DNA from: Deltaproteobacteria bacterium
GTDB taxonomy: Bacteria > Desulfobacterota > Desulfuromonadia > Geobacterales > Pseudopelobacteraceae
Reading direction: 5' to 3'
Assembly: GCA_021850095.1 (NCBI GenBank)
Contig: JAJZRX010000005.1
Location: 1-64,000, forward strand
DNA length: 64,000 nt
Numbering within the stretch: position 1 is the stretch's first letter; every line of letters begins with the position of its first letter. A program made the position numbers and the translations under genes. This document shows, piece after piece, positions 54,501-63,808 of the stretch. Under the pieces are notes generated by a model that saw only the letters and a program-made list of their open reading frames with translations, did not search any database and was not told the DNA's origin.

Positions 54501-55442
54501 ATGAAACGTATGCTTGCTCCCCTGCTGATCTGCCCGGCCTGCCTGCCCCGGGAGCAGCCGCTGGAGCTTTCTTCCGTCAAAGAACGGGACGATGAAATCA
54601 TCAGCGCCGACCTTTCCTGCCGCACATGCCGCAAACGCTACCCTGTCCGGGACGGCATAGCGGTTCTGACACCGGATCCGGAGGCCGGGCCCGCTGGAGG
54701 ACAGTGGAAATACGAAGAACAGGAAACCATCGATCGCTACCTCTGGAGCCACTACTCCGATCTGATGAAGGTTCCCGACGCCGGTGATGCCTATGCCGTC
54801 TGGGCATCACTGCTTGCTCCCCAGTCCGATCTCGCCTATGACGCCGGCTGCGCCGTAGGCAGACTGACCTTTGAAATGTCGCAGCGAAGCACGCTGGCAA
54901 TCGGCTGCGACCTGTCATCCGCCTTCATCCGCACGGCACGGCGACTGGCCCGGGAGCGCAGGATCAGCTTTTCGCTTCAGCTGGAGGGAAATCTGCGGGA
55001 AACATTCACCTTTGAACTGCCAGGCAGCTGGCGACCCGACCGGGTCGAATTTATGGTGGCCGATGCCCAGGCTCTGCCTTTCGCCGCCGGAACGTTCCAG
55101 CAGATCACATCTCTTAATCTGGTGGACCGGGTACGCTACCCGCTGGCGCATCTCTTCGACATCAGCCGGGCTGCGCGCTCCCGTAACGCTTTTTTCCTGT
55201 TTTCGGATCCTTTTTCCTGGTCGACCGCCAACGCCCCCGAAGAGCTCTGGCTGGGCGGACTCTCAAGCGGACTTTATTCCGGACGGGGAATTGATAATGT
55301 TCGCGCCCTGCTGGAGGGGAAGCAGAAGATCATCTCCCCTGCCTGGCGGATCAACGCTCAAGGGCGCGTGAACTGGCGCCTGCGTTCCCATTGTAATCAT
55401 TTTGAAATGATCAGAAGTGAATATCTGACTGCTGTGCGGTGA
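54501..55442 (+). CDS. SAM-dependent methyltransferase with N-terminal zinc ribbon
   Basis: A 313-residue protein. The first ~55 residues look like a Trm112-type zinc ribbon, with cysteine pairs CPAC (11-14) and CRTC (40-43) followed by YPVRDGIAVLTP. Then comes a class I methyltransferase fold: motif I region YDAGCAVGRLTFEM, acidic motif II in IGCDLSSAF, and VADAQALPFAAGTF at motif IV/post I. The substrate is unknown. The frame is open from 54339, but those extra residues lie in the acnB promoter region, so 54501 is used. Its 3' end overlaps the histidine kinase gene by 32 bases. Confidence 0.75.
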   Translation: MKRMLAPLLICPACLPREQPLELSSVKERDDEIISADLSCRTCRKRYPVRDGIAVLTPDPEAGPAGGQWKYEEQETIDRYLWSHYSDLMKVPDAGDAYAVWASLLAPQSDLAYDAGCAVGRLTFEMSQRSTLAIGCDLSSAFIRTARRLARERRISFSLQLEGNLRETFTFELPGSWRPDRVEFMVADAQALPFAAGTFQQITSLNLVDRVRYPLAHLFDISRAARSRNAFFLFSDPFSWSTANAPEELWLGGLSSGLYSGRGIDNVRALLEGKQKIISPAWRINAQGRVNWRLRSHCNHFEMIRSEYLTAVR

Positions 55443-56691
55443 AGATTTTTTCACCGCGCGGCATGCTCGTGCTTGCCGTTTCCGGGTGATCGAAAATTGG
55501 CAGAAGTATCCGCACGGTTGTGCCGCTACCCGGCTTGCTCTCCACAAAAATTGCTCCCCGGTGAGCACTGATGATCCCATGCGTGGCGGGCATACCCAGG
55601 CCCCGGCCGGTGAACTTGGTCGTAAAAAACGGATCGAACAGTTTGTACAGGGTATCACTGTCCATGCCGCAGCCGCTGTCCCGAACTTCAATCCAGACAT
55701 AGCGGCCGGCCGGAAGTTTTTCCTTCAGCCGGCTGTTGTTCAAGGTCGTCTGATCAAATTCGCTGAAACCGGTCGTAATCGTTACGTTTCCTTTTTCTTC
55801 ACCGATAGCCTCTGTTGAATTGCTTATCAGACTCACCAGCACCTGTTTGATCTGTTCGGCATCCGCATTAACCGGCGGCACTCCATCAGCGGCGTTGATA
55901 TCCAACTGTATCGAACCGGGAATGCAGGCCGACAGCACCGTTGAACAACCCGTCACAAGAGTGTTCAGATCCAGCGGCTTGCCGACAAAATGCCCCCGGC
56001 CGGAATACGACAGCATCAAACCGCTCAATTTTGCAGCGCTTTCGGCGGCTTTGACCGCCTGACATATATGCTTGCGAAGACTTTTCTGATCGTCACTCCT
56101 CATCAGCGCCAGTTCCAGGTTGCCAAGCAGCGACTGCAGCAGGTTGTTGAAATCGTGGGCAATGCCGGAAGACATTCGTCCCAGACTCTCCAGTTTGTTA
56201 AGGTACAGCAGTTCCTGCTCGGCTTTTTTATGCAGGCTGATATCGCTGAATACCAAGCGGCACTCCCCTTTCCAGACAGAATTTGCCTCGAGTTGCGCCC
56301 AGAAACCGCTGCCATCCGAACGGAGCATACGCAGTTCAAATTCATGCCGCCGTACACCGGTTTCTATAATCTGCTGCACATGAATCCGGAAAGCATTCAG
56401 ATCTTCCGGGTCAATGTGGGTAAGGATGCTGTGCATCAGCAGAGACTCGCGCTCAACCCCCAGAAGGTTGGCGGCCGTCAGATTGGCATCTGATATCGAA
56501 CAGCTGTCGTTAATGGTCAGATACCCCACCGGGGCAAAGTCATACAGGTCGGAATACATGGCCCGTGACGTTTCAAGCTGTTCGAGCATTTCGCGCATCT
56601 GATCGTTCTGCTTTTCCAGCTCTGCCTGATGAAGTTTCAGTTCACTTAAACAGATATCAAGATCATCGTTTGCTGGTTTTGTCGTTGTCAT
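55411..56691 (-). CDS. PAS-domain sensor histidine kinase
   Basis: Cytoplasmic sensor kinase of 426 residues with no membrane segment. An N-terminal coiled coil (LKLHQAELEKQNDQMREML) is followed by a PAS domain (about 50-155) and the dimerisation helix with phospho-acceptor His in GIAHDFNNLLQ. The HATPase domain shows N box LVSLISNSTEAI, G1 DSGCGMD, F box DPFFTTK and G2 GRGLGM. No response regulator lies beside it, so it is an orphan here. A strong extended -10 promoter lies upstream. Confidence 0.9.
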   Translation of the reverse strand: MTTTKPANDDLDICLSELKLHQAELEKQNDQMREMLEQLETSRAMYSDLYDFAPVGYLTINDSCSISDANLTAANLLGVERESLLMHSILTHIDPEDLNAFRIHVQQIIETGVRRHEFELRMLRSDGSGFWAQLEANSVWKGECRLVFSDISLHKKAEQELLYLNKLESLGRMSSGIAHDFNNLLQSLLGNLELALMRSDDQKSLRKHICQAVKAAESAAKLSGLMLSYSGRGHFVGKPLDLNTLVTGCSTVLSACIPGSIQLDINAADGVPPVNADAEQIKQVLVSLISNSTEAIGEEKGNVTITTGFSEFDQTTLNNSRLKEKLPAGRYVWIEVRDSGCGMDSDTLYKLFDPFFTTKFTGRGLGMPATHGIISAHRGAIFVESKPGSGTTVRILLPIFDHPETASTSMPRGEKIFTAQQSDIHF

Positions 56692-56768
56692 GGCGCTTTA
56701 CCTGTTGACGGGAGAAGTTTGCAAGCACACATGTTGTTCGTACCCATACGGCAATGTACTTCTTAATT

Positions 56769-56777
56769 ATTATACCA
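56769..56777 (-). promoter_or_regulatory. Extended -10 promoter of the histidine kinase
   Basis: On the minus strand TGGTATAAT (56777-56769) is an extended -10 element with a perfect TATAAT. No good -35 is present, as is usual for this type. The leader is about 70 bases. Confidence 0.5.
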
Positions 56778-56951
56778 AGTTTATTAAACGTATTTTATAT
56801 ATACCAGATGCTTTTTTGACTTCAAGACCACGATCACAATAAAATAAAAATATTTTCACACAACGATCCTGAATGACGTCCGGACGCCTTATCTGTCAGC
56901 AGGTTGCATGAATTCGGGTGCATTCACGGCAAGTTTGTTTATACTGCGAGC

Positions 56952-58214
56952 ATGACACTTCAATCCGCTTCAATCACCGAGAGCATTAAAAGCATCTTTC
57001 CCGCATGCTGCCATGGGCGGATTTTTCTGGTGGGCGGAATCGTTCGCGACCTGCTGTCGGGATGCAGCAGCAGCGATATTGATCTGACCGCGACGCTTTC
57101 CCCGCACGAGCTTGTCTCAAGCGGTTTTCACCGGGTTTCAGGAAAAACCACATCTGCAATCTGGTTCAGGCACGACGCCAGCCATGGCACAATCGAAATC
57201 ACCCCTTTGGCAGATCTTTGCGGGTTGGAGGCGGAACTGGCCCGCCGGGATTTTACCATCAACGCCATTGCCATGAAGCTGTGCGGTGAAATCATTGATC
57301 CGCTGGGAGGAGTAGATCATCACGCACAGGGTTTATTGAAAGCCTGCACGGACAGCAGCTTCGATGATGATCCCCTGCGCATCTTTCGTGCCTTTCGTTT
57401 TGAAGCCGACGGCTGGCGCATGACGGATGAAACCGAGGCACTGATCAGCTGCCGGGAGTGGAACAGGGCGCTTGAGCATATTCCGGTGGAGCGCTTCAGC
57501 CGTGAAATGCTGAAAGCCCTTCAGGCCAATGTTCCTGAACGTTTCTTTCAGCGCATGCTGGAACTGGAGGTTGGCGGGAATTTTCTGCCGGAACTGTTTC
57601 GTATGCCACAGATCCCGGCCGGACCGCTCATCCATCACCCGGAAGGCGACCTTTTCAGCCACAGCTGCCAGGTTTTGCAACGCGTTTCAGCCATGACCGG
57701 CGATCCGCTGGCCCGCTTCTGCGCGTTTTTTCACGACCTCGGCAAGCTGGCCAGCGACCCGACCCACTATCCCAGACACCATGGGCACGATCAGGCCGGC
57801 TACGGGTTGTCCCGCACATTCTGCGACCGCTTGCGCATGCCGGCGAACTATCGCAACGCACTGGCCTGGACCAGCCGACTGCACGGAACGCTGAATTTGT
57901 GGGAACAACTGCGGGATTCAACCAGGGTGAGAACGGCGGAGCAGGCTTTAAGGGGGGGCATTGCAGACATTCTGCCGCTTGTATCCGCAGCGGACAAAAC
58001 AGAAACCCGCCCCCCCGGCGACTGGCACGAGGCGGTCAGGGTGGCGGGTTTGACAACGGCTGAACTGGGGATTGCTCCTGCCAGGCTGGATGAACTGCCG
58101 CCCGGCAAACGAGCTGAATATATTTTTCAGAAAAAGGTGCAGAGCTTCCGGGCAGCCAAGGTTAAATCTTCAGTATCTCCCCGTCCAACCCCAGGCCCGC
58201 TACCGACCCCATGA
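56952..58214 (+). CDS. cca: CCA-adding tRNA nucleotidyltransferase / poly(A) polymerase family protein with HD domain
   Basis: Class II nucleotidyltransferase of 420 residues. The head domain has GG at 28-29 (FLVGGIVRDLL) and the metal-binding Asp42 and Asp44 (SSDIDLTA). RRDFTINAIAMKL and DDPLRIFRAFRFEA follow, then an HD domain (FFHDLGKLASDPTHYPRHHGHDQAG). It adds or repairs the 3' CCA of tRNAs; a poly(A) polymerase role cannot be excluded from sequence alone. The start at 56952 has only GCGAG upstream and a TATACT that ends six bases before the ATG, so the mRNA may be leaderless. Its 3' end overlaps the M16 peptidase by 53 bases. Confidence 0.9.
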   Translation: MTLQSASITESIKSIFPACCHGRIFLVGGIVRDLLSGCSSSDIDLTATLSPHELVSSGFHRVSGKTTSAIWFRHDASHGTIEITPLADLCGLEAELARRDFTINAIAMKLCGEIIDPLGGVDHHAQGLLKACTDSSFDDDPLRIFRAFRFEADGWRMTDETEALISCREWNRALEHIPVERFSREMLKALQANVPERFFQRMLELEVGGNFLPELFRMPQIPAGPLIHHPEGDLFSHSCQVLQRVSAMTGDPLARFCAFFHDLGKLASDPTHYPRHHGHDQAGYGLSRTFCDRLRMPANYRNALAWTSRLHGTLNLWEQLRDSTRVRTAEQALRGGIADILPLVSAADKTETRPPGDWHEAVRVAGLTTAELGIAPARLDELPPGKRAEYIFQKKVQSFRAAKVKSSVSPRPTPGPLPTP

Positions 58215-59439
58215 CTTCCAGGTGCAGGGAATCGCTGCTGAACAGTTCCTGCGAAACCCTTCGTATATCCTGGCTGCTGACCGCATCATAATTGGCCAGC
58301 ACCTCTTCTATGGTCTGCTGACCCTCGAAATAAATCTCGTTTTTGGCCAGGCGGGTCATCAGACTGTCACTGCTTTCCAGCGACATGAGCGTTTTGCCCT
58401 TGAGCTGTTCGCGGGCCGAGTCGAGCTCATCCTGCGGCACTTCCTCGGCCACCAGACGCGACAGCTCTCCGCAGGCGATATCGATCACTTCCCGGCAATG
58501 GGCCTTCTCGGTGCCGGCGTAGATCACCATGGCGCCGCTGTCGGCGTGGGAAACCAGATAGGCATACACCGAATAGGCCAGCCCCTTTTTCTCCCGCACC
58601 TCCTGAAACAGGCGCGAACTCATGCCGCCCCCCAGAATGGTTGTCAACAGAAACAGCGCGTAGCGATCCGGGTGATTGTGGCGCTGACCGGGCGTGCCCA
58701 GACAGATCAGGGTCTGCTCCATCTCCCGCTCGGTCAGATGGACAGCTTTGCCGCTGGTGGCAAAAATAGTGGAAGGTTCAGGCTTCCACGCTGATTCGAT
58801 TGACGAGAAAAGCGGTTCGACCATGGCAAGCAGTTCTTCATGGCGCACATTGCCGGCGGCCGAAATGATGATGTCCTGGGGGCGGTAGCGGCTCTGTTTG
58901 TGAAACAGGATCGCATCCCGCTGAAGAGTGCCGATCGTAGCGGCGGTGCCCAGAACCGGCATTCCCAGGGAATGTCCACGCCAGTGGTTTACATGAAAGC
59001 GGTCGTGGATGAACTCGTCCGGAGAATCCTCGCGCATCTTGATTTCCTGCAGGACGACCTTGCGTTCCCGTTCAATCTCATCGGCCGGGAAGGTGGAGTG
59101 CATGAAGATGTCGGCCAGCAGATCAACCGCCTGCGGCAGGAACTTGGCCAGCACCTTGGCGTAATAGCAGACGTATTCGTGACCGGTGAAGGCGTTCAGA
59201 ATACCGCCGATGGAATCGATCTCGCGCGAAATCTGGCGGGCGCTGCGGCGCTCGGTTCCCTTGAAAAGCATATGCTCGATAAAGTGGGCCACACCGTTGT
59301 TTTCGGGGGCTTCGTGACGGGTGCCGCTGGCAACCCAGATACCGGTAGTGACCGTGTGCATATGCTCGACACGCTGACTCACAACCCGGACGCCATTATT
59401 TAATATCGTTGTCGTTATCATGGCGGTAAGCATACCCAT
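58162..59439 (-). CDS. M16 family zinc peptidase
   Basis: Insulinase-like peptidase of 425 residues, similar to the processing-peptidase-like YmxG group. The inverted zinc motif HxxEH is seen at His52-Glu55-His56 (AHFIEHMLFKG), with a further ligand Glu about 75 residues on. The inactive-like C-terminal half has the pairing R/Y region (LGGGMSSRLFQEVREKKGLAYSVYAY). The start may be the ATG at 59439 or one six codons on. In related bacteria it often follows pnp, which is not found here. Confidence 0.88.
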   Translation of the reverse strand: MGMLTAMITTTILNNGVRVVSQRVEHMHTVTTGIWVASGTRHEAPENNGVAHFIEHMLFKGTERRSARQISREIDSIGGILNAFTGHEYVCYYAKVLAKFLPQAVDLLADIFMHSTFPADEIERERKVVLQEIKMREDSPDEFIHDRFHVNHWRGHSLGMPVLGTAATIGTLQRDAILFHKQSRYRPQDIIISAAGNVRHEELLAMVEPLFSSIESAWKPEPSTIFATSGKAVHLTEREMEQTLICLGTPGQRHNHPDRYALFLLTTILGGGMSSRLFQEVREKKGLAYSVYAYLVSHADSGAMVIYAGTEKAHCREVIDIACGELSRLVAEEVPQDELDSAREQLKGKTLMSLESSDSLMTRLAKNEIYFEGQQTIEEVLANYDAVSSQDIRRVSQELFSSDSLHLEVMGSVAGLGLDGEILKI

Positions 59440-59558
59440 ATTTTTTAATACTTCAACCCCCCACGGATTTTTTATTCACATCCCGGCGCTAAAGCGGTAA
59501 TAGTGACACCCGCAGCTGTGCGCATGAGTTCAGTGTGTTATCAAGGGGGAAATTCCGG

Positions 59559-60350
59559 ATGTCCGCCTGGTTATTGTATCTTTCATTGGGAGCGTTTGCG
59601 GGAGTATTGGCCGGATTGCTGGGGGTCGGCGGCGGAATCGTGATCGTGCCGATCCTGACCTTCATCTTCACCGCCCAGGGACTGCCGGCGGAACATATCC
59701 TTCACCTGGCGCTGGGCACCTCCCTGGCCAGCATCATGTTCACCTCGGTCTCCAGCCTGCGCGCCCACCATGGCCGGGGAGCGGTTGACTGGACCGTCGT
59801 CCGGCGCATCACACCCGGAATCCTGGCCGGCACCTTTTTCGGCTCCTGGGTGGCGGCCCAGCTTTCGACCCGTTTCCTGAAGGGCTTCTTCGTGGTGTTC
59901 CTCTACTATGTCGCGCTGCAGATGCTGCTCAACATCCGACCCAAGCCGCACCGCCAGCTGCCCGGACGCCTGGCGCTGTTCGGCGTGGGCGGAGCGATCG
60001 GCGGGGTTTCCAGCCTGGTGGGCATCGGCGGCGGCAGCATGTCGGTTCCCTTTCTGGTCTGGTGCAATGTAACGATGCACAACGCCATCGGAACCTCGGC
60101 GGCGATCGGCTTTCCGATCGCGCTGGCCGGCGCCGCCGGTTATCTGGTCAACGGCCTGCCGGTCGCTCTCCCACCCCACTCATTCGGTTATATCTACCTG
60201 CCGGCTCTGACCGGCGTGGCCGCAGCCAGCATCGTCACCGCTCCGCTGGGCGCCCGGCTGGCCCACAGCCTGCCGATCGCCGGTCTCAAAAAAATCTTTG
60301 CGCTGCTGCTGATTGTGATGGGCACCAAGATGCTGTTGAGTCTGTGGTAA
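59559..60350 (+). CDS. TauE/SafE family permease
   Basis: Integral membrane protein of 263 residues with about eight predicted helices. The duplicated loop motif GVGGGIVIVPILTF near the start and GIGGGSMSVPFLVW in the middle is typical of the TauE/SafE (sulfite/sulfonate exporter) family. The ATG at 59559 is chosen because AAGGGGG lies upstream. Substrate is not shown by sequence. It precedes cydD by ten bases and may be co-transcribed with it. Confidence 0.88.
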   Translation: MSAWLLYLSLGAFAGVLAGLLGVGGGIVIVPILTFIFTAQGLPAEHILHLALGTSLASIMFTSVSSLRAHHGRGAVDWTVVRRITPGILAGTFFGSWVAAQLSTRFLKGFFVVFLYYVALQMLLNIRPKPHRQLPGRLALFGVGGAIGGVSSLVGIGGGSMSVPFLVWCNVTMHNAIGTSAAIGFPIALAGAAGYLVNGLPVALPPHSFGYIYLPALTGVAAASIVTAPLGARLAHSLPIAGLKKIFALLLIVMGTKMLLSLW

Positions 60351-60360
60351 ACTGCGCTCC

Positions 60361-62076
60361 ATGACCGAACCGAACCATACCCAGCAGATTCAAAATCCGG
60401 AAACCTGGCTGCGCCGGGAAGCACTACATGTCCGGCGGAAACTGGCAACGGTTGTCCTGCTGGGAGTGGCGGGCGGCATCCTGATCATGGCCCAGGCCAG
60501 GATTCTAGCGGTCGCCTGTCAGGCGGTCGTCATCGACGGCGCACTGTCCGCCAGCATCCTTCCCTTGGCCGTCTGTGTGGCGCTGATCGCCCTGTTGCGC
60601 GGCGTCGGCACCTATCTGTCCGAGCGGCAGGCGATCAAGGCCGCATGCGAGGTCAAACAGCGGATCATCAGCCGGCTTTACCGCCGCCTGCAGCTTCTGC
60701 TGCCCGCCGGAGCCGCCGGCGAAGACGCCGGTTCCCTGGCCGAGGTCGTAACCTCCGGCGTTGAGGGGCTGGAAAGCTACCTGACCCGTTTCCTGCCGCA
60801 CCTGGTTCTGGCGGCGCTGCTGCCGCTGCTGACCCTGACGGTGGTGTTTCCGGTGGAATGGCGGGCCGGCCTGGTGCTGTTGTTTTCGGCCCCCTTCATT
60901 CCGCTGCTGATGGTGCTGATCGGCAGCCGGGCCGAGCGGTTGAACCAGCGTCAATGGAGCCGCCTGACCCGCATGGCGGGCCATCTGCTGGATCTGGTAC
61001 AGGGTTTGCCGGATCTGAAGATCTTCGGCGCCGCCCGCCGCGAAGCGGCCATGGTGGCACAGGTTTCCGACGATTATCGCCGCAGCACCATGGCGGTGCT
61101 GAAAATCGCCTTTCTTTCAGCCCTGATGCTGGAATTTTTCGCCACGGTCGGGACCGCCGTGGTGGCGGTCATCATCGGCTTCATGCTGCTCTCCGGACGA
61201 CTGGAGCTGGTCAACGGTCTCTTCGTGCTGCTGCTGGCGCCCGAGTTTTACCTGCCCCTGCGGGTCCTGGGTCTTTCCTGGCACAGCCGGATGAACGGCA
61301 CGGCGGCCGCGACCCGGATTCTGCCGCTGCTGCTCCAGCCCCTGCCGCAACAGGAAAGCGGCACCCTGCCCCCTCCCGTAAAAGCGCCAGTTCTGAAATT
61401 GGAAAACGTCACCTTCCGCTACGGCGGCCAGCGAGGCGGGATACAGGATATCAGCCTGACCCTGCCGGCCGGATCGGTCACCGCCATTGTCGGTGAAAGC
61501 GGCAGCGGCAAATCCACCCTGGCCCGGGTGCTGCTGGGACTGGCAACACCGGAATATGGGCGGGTGCTGGTTGACAGTCATGATCTCACGACCATGGATC
61601 AGGACCGCTGGCGCAGACGACTGGCCTGGGTGCCGCAGCGCCCCTTCTTTTCAGCGGCCAGCATCCGGGAGAATCTGCTGGCTTCCCGGCCGGATGCCGG
61701 GGATCATCATCTGATGGAAGCTCTGGCAACGGCTGCGCTGACGGATGCTATCACCCGGCTGCCGCAGGGTTTGGATACCCGGCTGGGGGACCGGGGCGCC
61801 GGGCTTTCCGGTGGCGAGCTGCGCCGCCTGGCACTGGCGCGCCTGATGCTGCGCGATCCGCTGCTGATCGTTCTGGATGAGCCGACCGCCGGGCTCGACC
61901 AGACCAATGAACAGCTGCTGCTGGATGCGATCGATCGTTTGGCGCCGGGCCGGACGGTGGTTGTGATCAGCCACCGGGAAGAAACCGTGCGGCGCTGCAC
62001 CCGGGTGGTGCGGATGTCCGGCGGACAGCTGCTGCAACCCGGAAATAATGCGCTTCCGCAGGAGGTCATGCCATGA
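60361..62076 (+). CDS. cydD: Thiol reductant ABC exporter subunit CydD
   Basis: One half of the heterodimeric CydDC ABC exporter, which sends cysteine/glutathione to the periplasm and is needed for cytochrome bd and c-type cytochrome maturation in other bacteria. The 571-residue protein has a six-helix membrane domain and an ATPase domain with GESGSGKST (Walker A), LSGGELRR (signature) and LLIVLDEPTAGLD (Walker B). It overlaps cydC by four bases. A link with the many haem proteins of this organism is inference. Confidence 0.92.
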   Translation: MTEPNHTQQIQNPETWLRREALHVRRKLATVVLLGVAGGILIMAQARILAVACQAVVIDGALSASILPLAVCVALIALLRGVGTYLSERQAIKAACEVKQRIISRLYRRLQLLLPAGAAGEDAGSLAEVVTSGVEGLESYLTRFLPHLVLAALLPLLTLTVVFPVEWRAGLVLLFSAPFIPLLMVLIGSRAERLNQRQWSRLTRMAGHLLDLVQGLPDLKIFGAARREAAMVAQVSDDYRRSTMAVLKIAFLSALMLEFFATVGTAVVAVIIGFMLLSGRLELVNGLFVLLLAPEFYLPLRVLGLSWHSRMNGTAAATRILPLLLQPLPQQESGTLPPPVKAPVLKLENVTFRYGGQRGGIQDISLTLPAGSVTAIVGESGSGKSTLARVLLGLATPEYGRVLVDSHDLTTMDQDRWRRRLAWVPQRPFFSAASIRENLLASRPDAGDHHLMEALATAALTDAITRLPQGLDTRLGDRGAGLSGGELRRLALARLMLRDPLLIVLDEPTAGLDQTNEQLLLDAIDRLAPGRTVVVISHREETVRRCTRVVRMSGGQLLQPGNNALPQEVMP

Positions 62077-63725
62077 AAGCGCTGACCACTCTGGTGCGGG
62101 TCATGGCTGCCCGTCAATGGCACTGGCTGCTGGCCGGGATTCTGGCCGGAATCCTGGTGGTAGCCGCCAACATCGCGCTGATGGCCGTTTCGGGCTGGTT
62201 CATCGCCTCCATGGCGCTGGCCGGAATCAGCCAGACCTCCTTCAATTACATGCTTCCGGCGCTGGCCATCCGGGTGCTGGCGATTGTCCGCACCCTGGGG
62301 CGTTATGCCGAGCGGCTTGTCACCCACGAAGCCGCCTTCCGAATGCTGGCTGACCTGCGGGTCTGGCTGTTTGAGCGTCTGATCCCGCTGGTTCCAGCCG
62401 GTCTGGAGGGCTACGCGGCCGGTGATCTTTCGGGACGCTTGCGGGCGGACGTGGACCGGATGGAAAATCTGTATCTCCGGATCATCGCGCCGATCGCGAC
62501 AGGAGCGGCAGTCATCCTGCTGGCCCCCCTCTGCCTCGGCCTCTGGAGCTCTGCCAGCGGCCTGGCGCTCCTGGCGGCTTTGTCTCTGGCCGGAATCGTA
62601 CTGCCGCTGGTGACGCGCAGCATGGCGGCAGAACCGGGTGAAGAAGAGGTGCGGCTGACGGGAGAGGTGCGGGTTGCGGTAACGGAAGGGCTTCAGGGTG
62701 CCGAAGAGGTGCTGCTGCTGGGCGCCTGCGATCAAAAGGCGGACAAGGTCGAAGCCCTCTATGCCGGGATAACCCGGCAACAACAGCGCCTGGGCGGCAT
62801 CAACGGAATCGTGAGCGCCGGAATGACAGCCGCCGGCGGCACAGCCCTGGCGGTTGTGCTGGCGATCGGGGCGACGGAGGTTTTCCGGGGACAGATCAGC
62901 GGGGCGGAACTGGTCATGCTGCTGCTCTTTTGCGCGGCCTGCTTTGAGGGGATTGCACCGCTGGCCGCCGCACTGCAAGCTCTGCCGGCCACAAACGCCA
63001 CGGCTCAACGATTGACCGAACTGGCTGCCGCGCCCCACCCGGTTCCGGAACCGCCCCACCCGCTCCCGCCGGTTTCCGGTCATGGGGTCATCTTTCACAA
63101 GGTCTGCTTTACCCATGGCGCTGGAGCAGAGGTCTTAACCGATTTCTCACTGGAGCTTCCGGAGGGGAGCCGGGTGGCCCTGACGGGGCGGAGCGGAGCG
63201 GGCAAAAGCAGCGTCATCGAACTGCTGCTGCGCTTTCGTCCTTACCGGGGCAGCATCACCATCGGCGATGCGGAAGTGCGCGATATGGCCAGCAGCCAGA
63301 TCGCCGGCCTGGTCTCTGCCGTTCCGCAACAGCCACACCTCTTCAACAGTTCGATTCGGGCCAACATTCTGCTCGGCGCTCCGGACGCAGACAACAGTAG
63401 TATCGAGGCGACCCTGGCAGATGCCGGCCTGGCGGAGTGGGTTGCAGCCCTGCCGGACGGCCTTGAAACAATTGTCGGCGTTGCCGGAAGCGCCGTCTCG
63501 GGCGGAGAGGCGCGCAGGATCGCCCTGGCGCGGGCGCTGCTGAAGGATGCGCCGGTACTGCTGCTGGACGAACCGACCGAAGGCTTGGATCCCGAGACGG
63601 AACGCACGGTCGTCCAGCGGCTGAAGATACGGCTGCAGGGTAAAACCGTGCTGCTGATCAGCCACCGTCCCGCCTGTCTGGAGCTGGCGGAGCGCGTGCT
63701 GCGGATCGATGACGGCTCTCCTTGA
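62073..63725 (+). CDS. cydC: Thiol reductant ABC exporter subunit CydC
   Basis: Second half of CydDC, 550 residues. The membrane domain starts with WHWLLAGILAGILVVAANIALM and carries the CydC-like SGWFIASMALAG. The ATPase domain has GRSGAGKSS, VSGGEARRIALARALL and VLLLDEPTEGLD. It begins four bases before the cydD stop codon, so expression is coupled. No cydAB is seen in the window. Confidence 0.92.
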   Translation: MKALTTLVRVMAARQWHWLLAGILAGILVVAANIALMAVSGWFIASMALAGISQTSFNYMLPALAIRVLAIVRTLGRYAERLVTHEAAFRMLADLRVWLFERLIPLVPAGLEGYAAGDLSGRLRADVDRMENLYLRIIAPIATGAAVILLAPLCLGLWSSASGLALLAALSLAGIVLPLVTRSMAAEPGEEEVRLTGEVRVAVTEGLQGAEEVLLLGACDQKADKVEALYAGITRQQQRLGGINGIVSAGMTAAGGTALAVVLAIGATEVFRGQISGAELVMLLLFCAACFEGIAPLAAALQALPATNATAQRLTELAAAPHPVPEPPHPLPPVSGHGVIFHKVCFTHGAGAEVLTDFSLELPEGSRVALTGRSGAGKSSVIELLLRFRPYRGSITIGDAEVRDMASSQIAGLVSAVPQQPHLFNSSIRANILLGAPDADNSSIEATLADAGLAEWVAALPDGLETIVGVAGSAVSGGEARRIALARALLKDAPVLLLDEPTEGLDPETERTVVQRLKIRLQGKTVLLISHRPACLELAERVLRIDDGSP

Positions 63726-63808
63726 CAAACAGCTCTCCGCTGTGTATCTGTAACCGGTTTTTCGCCAACACCACCGCTTATCCGTCGTTATCATCAGAAA
63801 GGATTTCA

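Noticed and set aside
61707-63116. 469-codon minus-strand frame across cydD and cydC
   Set aside because: It is antisense to both ABC subunits. The Gln/Arg-rich composition is typical of a shadow frame in GC-rich genes.
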